A DNA stretch of 64,000 nt from Lachnospiraceae bacterium (GTDB lineage: Bacteria; Bacillota; Clostridia; Lachnospirales; Lachnospiraceae), in assembly GCA_017467845.1 (NCBI GenBank), contig JAFUKH010000061.1:62001-126000 (forward strand), read 5' to 3'. Below the pieces are notes generated by a model, which worked only from the letters and a program-made list of their open reading frames with translations, did no database searches and was not told where the DNA came from. Positions 60,090 to 64,000 of this stretch are shown in pieces. Made by a program: the position numbers and the translations under genes. Each line of letters starts with the position of its first letter. Position 1 is the first letter of the stretch.

Positions 60090-62783
60090 TTAGTGCGCAT
60101 CATACCAATCTTTTCCTACATGTAAATCTACCGCAAGGTCTACTGCCAAATCCGCAGCCCCTCTCATATTATCTGCGAGAATCTCCTTCACCTGAGGTAC
60201 TTCCTCTTCCCGAACTTCAATTAATAGTTCATCATGTACCTGTAAAATCAGCTTAGATTTAAGTCCCGCTTCTCTAAGAGCATTCCACACCTTAATCATG
60301 GCAATCTTAATAATATCCGCAGCAGTTCCCTGTATCGGTGCATTCATCGCTACACGCTCCCCAAAAGAACGTTGCATAAAATTAGAGGAAGAAAGCTCCG
60401 GAATGGGTCTTCTTCTGCCGAATAAGGTTGCGGTATAACCATCTTTTTTCGCATTTTCTACTAAGTCATCCAGATACTGTTTTAACCTAGGATAAGTCGA
60501 AAAGTACTGCTCAATATAGCCTGCCGCTTCCTTACGGCTGATACTCAAATCCTGACTGAGGCCAAAGGAACTGATGCCATATACGATACCAAAATTAACT
60601 GCCTTAGCATTTCTTCTCTGCAGTTCTGTTACTTCCTCAAAAGGAATCTTAAATACCTTAGATGCCGTGATTCTATGGATATCCTGCTCGCTCTGATATG
60701 CACTGATAAGCTCCTCATCTCCTGACAAATGAGCTAGCACACGAAGCTCAATCTGGGAATAGTCCGCATCCATTAACAGGCACCCTTCTCCCGGTACAAA
60801 TACCTTACGAATCTGCTTTCCAAGCTCCATACGCATAGGGATATTTTGCAGATTGGGCTCTGTAGAACTGATTCGTCCCGTTGCCGTAATGGTCTGATTA
60901 AAGGTGGTATGGATTCTGCCATCCTCCCGGATACATTCTGCAAGCCCCTCCGCATAGGTGGACTTCAGTTTGGTCAAGGTTCTGTACTCCAAAATATCAT
61001 TTACGATAGGGTACTCCGGTGCCAGCTTCTCCAATACATCCGCTGCGGTGGAATAGCCGGTTTTGGTCTTCTTACCGCCGGGGATTCCCATCCTTTCAAA
61101 AAGGATTTCTCCCAGCTGCTTTGGAGAATTAATATTAAATTCCGCTCCCGCACTTTCATGAATACTCTTTTCCAGCTCCGAAATCCTTGAGGTCAGTGCC
61201 TCACCGTAAGCCTTCAGCTCTTCCTTCTTAACCAGCACGCCCTCTTTTTCCATATCATAAAGCACATAGGTCAGTGGCATCTCCATCTCCTGCATCAGAT
61301 GATACATGCCCTGCTCTTTCAGATTTTCTTTTATCTTATCTCCCGCTGCATAGGCAGTATAAGCCTGATACATATAGAAGGCAGCTAATTCCTCGGCTTT
61401 CTCCGCAGCTGCCTGAGAAATCGTAAGCTTTCCGAAAAGCTCCTTATATCCGGGAACAGAGATACCCAGATATTCTGTGGCAATGGATTCTCCGTCGTAA
61501 TCATTCTTTAAAGGATTGCACAGATATGCTCCCAGTACGATATCAAAATAATTCTCTAAATTGTCATAGGTCAAATAGTCATACTTATTTTTTATATTTA
61601 AAGTATAAACCGCTGCACTCTTTGAAAGCTCATAAACAGCCGTCTCCAGCTCTTTATCCTGCTCTGTCTCCGTATCATTTTCAAAAAGGGAAAGCTGCTT
61701 ATTTTCCTGTTGGCTCACCTGCTCCCGGTAGAAGAAATAGATTTCCTTCTCCGATACTGCAAGGGCTGCTCCCAAGAGATTGCCATCTCCGGCGATTAGC
61801 TCCAGACCAACCTTCGCCCCCTTCTTTACCTTCTTGCACACTGCGGTAAAATCACTTTTCTTTTCTAATACATGAAATCCCTCTGAAATATTGGCAGACT
61901 GCTCCTCCGCCATATTTCCTTCAAAACGGCTCAGCATATTCTTAAACTCCAGCTGCTTAAAGAGCTGGTATGCTTCCTGGGTAAAATACCCTTCAGCCTT
62001 GGCACTTTCATAATCCAGCGTAATATCACAGTCCGTCTTAATGGTGGCCAAGGTCTTACTCAGCTCCGCCAAGTGTTTATTCTCTATCAGAGATTCCTTG
62101 ATGCTCTTTTTGGTGATATTCTCAATATTGGCATAGATATTCTCGATTGAACCATACTCCACCATCAAAGAAGTGGCAGTTTTCTCCCCAACCTTGGGTA
62201 CACCGGGAATATTGTCCGCTGTATCTCCCATCAGAGCCTTAAGTTCAATAAACTGAGTAGGTGTTACCTGATACTTTTCAAGCACATCTTCCTCATAATA
62301 ATCTTCAATCTCCGTGCGTCCCATCTTAGTCTTGGGAATACGAATCTTAATATGTTTGGATGCAATCTGGAGTAAATCCCGGTCTCCGGACACCAGTGAA
62401 ACTTCTATTCCGTCGCCTTCCGCCTTTTTCGCCAATGTTCCCATAATATCATCCGCTTCCCAGCCTGCATGCTCTATGGTCACTACGCCCATGGCAGAAA
62501 GTACCTCTTTAATCACCGGCACCTGCTGCCGAAGCTCGTCTGCCATTGGCTTACGAGTCCCTTTATACTCGGAGAAAAGCTCATGACGAAAGGTAGGTGC
62601 CTTCACATCAAAGGCAACCGCCAAATAATCCGGCTTCTCTTCATCCAAAAGCTTAAATAAAATATTTAAGAAACCATAGATAGCGTTGGTATGAAGTCCC
62701 TTTGCATTGGTAAGGTCCGGCACACCATAAAAGGCTCTGTTCAAAATACTATGTCCATCAATTAAAACCAGTTTTTTACTCAT
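60090..62783 (-). CDS. polA: DNA polymerase I
   Basis: An 897-residue repair polymerase. The 5'-nuclease domain (KKLVLIDGHSILNRAFYG, DDIMGTLAKKAE, GDTADNIPGVPKVGEKTA) is followed by a degenerate 3'-5' exonuclease region lacking the D-x-E motif (GLELIAGDGN), then the polymerase domain: FNQTITATGRISSTEPNLQNIPMR, DADYSQIELRVLAHLS, RRNAKAVNFGIVYGIS and VHDELLIEV. It probably lacks proofreading. The chosen start is ATG 62783 (MSKKLVLIDGHS); ATG 62804, overlapping the previous stop as TAATG, is an alternative. Confidence 0.96.
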   Translation of the reverse strand: MSKKLVLIDGHSILNRAFYGVPDLTNAKGLHTNAIYGFLNILFKLLDEEKPDYLAVAFDVKAPTFRHELFSEYKGTRKPMADELRQQVPVIKEVLSAMGVVTIEHAGWEADDIMGTLAKKAEGDGIEVSLVSGDRDLLQIASKHIKIRIPKTKMGRTEIEDYYEEDVLEKYQVTPTQFIELKALMGDTADNIPGVPKVGEKTATSLMVEYGSIENIYANIENITKKSIKESLIENKHLAELSKTLATIKTDCDITLDYESAKAEGYFTQEAYQLFKQLEFKNMLSRFEGNMAEEQSANISEGFHVLEKKSDFTAVCKKVKKGAKVGLELIAGDGNLLGAALAVSEKEIYFFYREQVSQQENKQLSLFENDTETEQDKELETAVYELSKSAAVYTLNIKNKYDYLTYDNLENYFDIVLGAYLCNPLKNDYDGESIATEYLGISVPGYKELFGKLTISQAAAEKAEELAAFYMYQAYTAYAAGDKIKENLKEQGMYHLMQEMEMPLTYVLYDMEKEGVLVKKEELKAYGEALTSRISELEKSIHESAGAEFNINSPKQLGEILFERMGIPGGKKTKTGYSTAADVLEKLAPEYPIVNDILEYRTLTKLKSTYAEGLAECIREDGRIHTTFNQTITATGRISSTEPNLQNIPMRMELGKQIRKVFVPGEGCLLMDADYSQIELRVLAHLSGDEELISAYQSEQDIHRITASKVFKIPFEEVTELQRRNAKAVNFGIVYGISSFGLSQDLSISRKEAAGYIEQYFSTYPRLKQYLDDLVENAKKDGYTATLFGRRRPIPELSSSNFMQRSFGERVAMNAPIQGTAADIIKIAMIKVWNALREAGLKSKLILQVHDELLIEVREEEVPQVKEILADNMRGAADLAVDLAVDLHVGKDWYDAH

Positions 62784-62803
62784 TGCTACATCTCTTTTCA
62801 GCA

Positions 62804-63124
62804 TTAATATAAAATCCACACAACTATGGCAACCACAGCCGCCACAGCTAATAATTCCCAGAAAAATCCAATTTTTAGAAATCTTTCATGGAATTGAATC
62901 TTCCCCTTTGCCGCCTCCATTCGAAGCTGCATCTCTTTATTTAAGTCGAAGGCACTACCTTCCTCCAGACGCTCTAAACCTTTATCAATCAGGAACTGGA
63001 TGGTAAGCTCTTCCTTACAGCTTTCGCAGGTGGAAGTATGCCTTGCAAATTCCTTCAGCTGGGTAAAGTTCATCTCATCATCAATAAATAGAGGGATTTT
63101 CTTTTCGTACTCCTTGCAATCCAT
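62804..63124 (-). CDS. Zinc-finger membrane protein (anti-sigma-like)
   Basis: A 106-residue protein. Cys3 and H-x-x-x-C-x-x-C (RHTSTCESC) form a putative zinc anti-sigma (ZAS/zf-HC2) motif; a helical linker follows, then one C-terminal membrane segment (about 87-106). The fold suits an anti-sigma factor or regulator. It lies between polC and polA and overlaps the alternative polA start, so it is in the same transcript. Confidence 0.75.
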   Translation of the reverse strand: MDCKEYEKKIPLFIDDEMNFTQLKEFARHTSTCESCKEELTIQFLIDKGLERLEEGSAFDLNKEMQLRMEAAKGKIQFHERFLKIGFFWELLAVAAVVAIVVWILY

Positions 63125-63148
63125 GCATTTTCCACCTTTCGCTGTACT

Positions 63149-64000
63149 TTAAACTAAGTCGAAGAGACTAATCTGGTTAGACTCCGGCAGGTTGCCCAGA
63201 AGTCCCAGACGATCCATCAGTTCAATAACTGTCTGGGATACCTTTGTCCGCTGTCTAAAGTCGTCCTTTGATAAAAACGGACCATCCTTGGCAGCTTCCA
63301 CAATGGCATCTGCCGCTTTTTCTCCCAGACCGTCAATACTGCTTAAAGACGGCATAATCTTACCGTCAATCACCTGAAACAGTCTGGAGCCTGCAGTAAA
63401 AATATCAATGGGCATGAATTCATAGCCTCTTGCATACATCTCCTGCACAATTCGCATATCTGAATAAGAGTTTTCCTCTTTATTAGAAAGACTATCCATG
63501 CGTTTACGATAATCTTCCATGATATTTTCCAAATGTCTCTGTCCCTGACACATCAGCTCATAGGAGAAGGCCTTGGCTCGAATACTAAAATATGCCGCAT
63601 AGTAAGCCAGCGGATGATATACCTTACAATAAGCAATACGCCATGCCATCATAACGTACGCTGCTGCATGAGCTTTCGGGAACATATACTTAATCTTCTT
63701 ACAGGACCAGATATACCAATCCGGTACATCCTTCTCCTTCATGGCAGCTTCCCACTCCGGCTTTAAGCCCTTACCCTTTCGCACACTCTCCATAATGGTA
63801 AAGGACAGACCTGCTTCTACCCCTTGATTAATCAGATAAGTCATAATATCATCTCGGGTACAGATACAGGTAGAAATGGTTGCCGTTCCCTCCTGAATCA
63901 GAGTCTGGGCATTACCAAGCCATACGTCGGTACCATGGGAAAGTCCCGCAATTCGGACAAGATCCGAGAAATGCTGGGGCTTAGTATCAATTAACATCTG
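63149..64000 (-). CDS. polC: PolC-type DNA polymerase III alpha subunit, C-terminal part
   Basis: The last 282 residues of PolC, the gram-positive replicative polymerase with built-in exonuclease. The frame runs off the window edge. PDWYIWSCKKIKYMFPKAHAAAYVMMAWRIAYCKVYHPLAYYAAYFSIRA is the family region after the active site; a helix-hairpin-helix (SIDGLGEKAADAIVEAA) and a C-terminal QISLFDLV clamp-binding motif follow. Confidence 0.95.
   Translation of the reverse strand, partial: QMLIDTKPQHFSDLVRIAGLSHGTDVWLGNAQTLIQEGTATISTCICTRDDIMTYLINQGVEAGLSFTIMESVRKGKGLKPEWEAAMKEKDVPDWYIWSCKKIKYMFPKAHAAAYVMMAWRIAYCKVYHPLAYYAAYFSIRAKAFSYELMCQGQRHLENIMEDYRKRMDSLSNKEENSYSDMRIVQEMYARGYEFMPIDIFTAGSRLFQVIDGKIMPSLSSIDGLGEKAADAIVEAAKDGPFLSKDDFRQRTKVSQTVIELMDRLGLLGNLPESNQISLFDLV

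Overview
The window looks like a chromosomal segment of an anaerobic low-GC Firmicute, most likely a Lachnospiraceae-type Clostridium. The evidence is gene order and gene families: ylxM-ffh-rpsP-khpA-rimM-trmD, rplS-lepB-rbgA-lepB-rnhB-fliK/flhB-like-yraN, ftsY-smc-rnc-acpP-plsX-rpmF-yceD-ackA-pta, and a PolC-type replicase beside polA. Strong Shine-Dalgarno sequences and TTGACA-17-TATAAT promoters fit this. No rRNA, tRNA, prophage or CRISPR array was found. Most genes lie on the minus strand.

Layout. 1-1.8 kb: tail of an ECF sigma gene, its membrane anti-sigma-like partner and a Cu/Zn-SOD-like gene. 1.8-4.2 kb: a MATE exporter divergent from a LysR regulator, with a palindrome between them. 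4.2-11 kb: acyltransferase, gpsA, plsY, der, a PDZ/radical-SAM-like DUF512 gene and, divergently, prs. 11-17.5 kb: two paralogous lipoproteins around an Rpn-type nuclease, then a histidine kinase/response regulator pair. 17.5-31.2 kb: pgeF, an unknown coiled-coil membrane protein, yraN, flhB-like, fliK-like, rnhB, lepB, rbgA, lepB, rplS, a third lipoprotein wedged between rplS and trmD, then trmD (fused to an acetyltransferase), rimM, khpA, rpsP, ffh, ylxM. 31.2-43.3 kb: yitT, ilvA, ftsY, smc, rnc, acpP, plsX, rpmF, yceD, ackA, pta. 43.5-50.6 kb: tmcAL, a MerR-like HTH gene, a carbamoyltransferase-like gene, Nudix, ATC-hydrolase-like, a frameshifted DUF2441 gene, ybaK and a chemoreceptor. 50.7-52.25 kb: an IS3-family element inserted in the loop of a terminator. 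52.3-64 kb: an ECF sigma/anti-sigma pair, small proteins, the PFL/ACT pair, walJ, a large FtsA-like protein, coaE, polA, a zinc-finger membrane protein and the 3' end of polC.

The housekeeping blocks cover translation (SRP, L19, S16, L32, tRNA m1G37 methylation, ribosome assembly), membrane lipid synthesis (gpsA, plsX, plsY, acpP), chromosome and DNA maintenance (smc, polA, polC, rnhB) and acetate metabolism (pta-ackA, with a CcpA cre-like box upstream).

The least ordinary signals are non-coding. (1) Three paralogous lipoprotein genes share an approximately 75-bp upstream cassette with a poly-G tract (7, 7 and 9 G) between a -35 and a -10 box, giving 16-, 16- and 18-bp spacers; this suggests promoters that could switch by slipped-strand mispairing. 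(2) Intergenic elements have GTAYC and GATAC boxes 28 nt apart; at two distant loci two consecutive elements repeat the same 28/42/28-nt spacing. (3) Two 46-nt hairpins at 54.6 kb differ by compensatory changes. (4) An IS3-family element split a rho-independent terminator, with a 3-bp duplication. A TrmD-GNAT fusion and single-nucleotide frameshifts in two or three accessory genes also deserve attention. All functions are inferred from sequence reading only; no database search was run.
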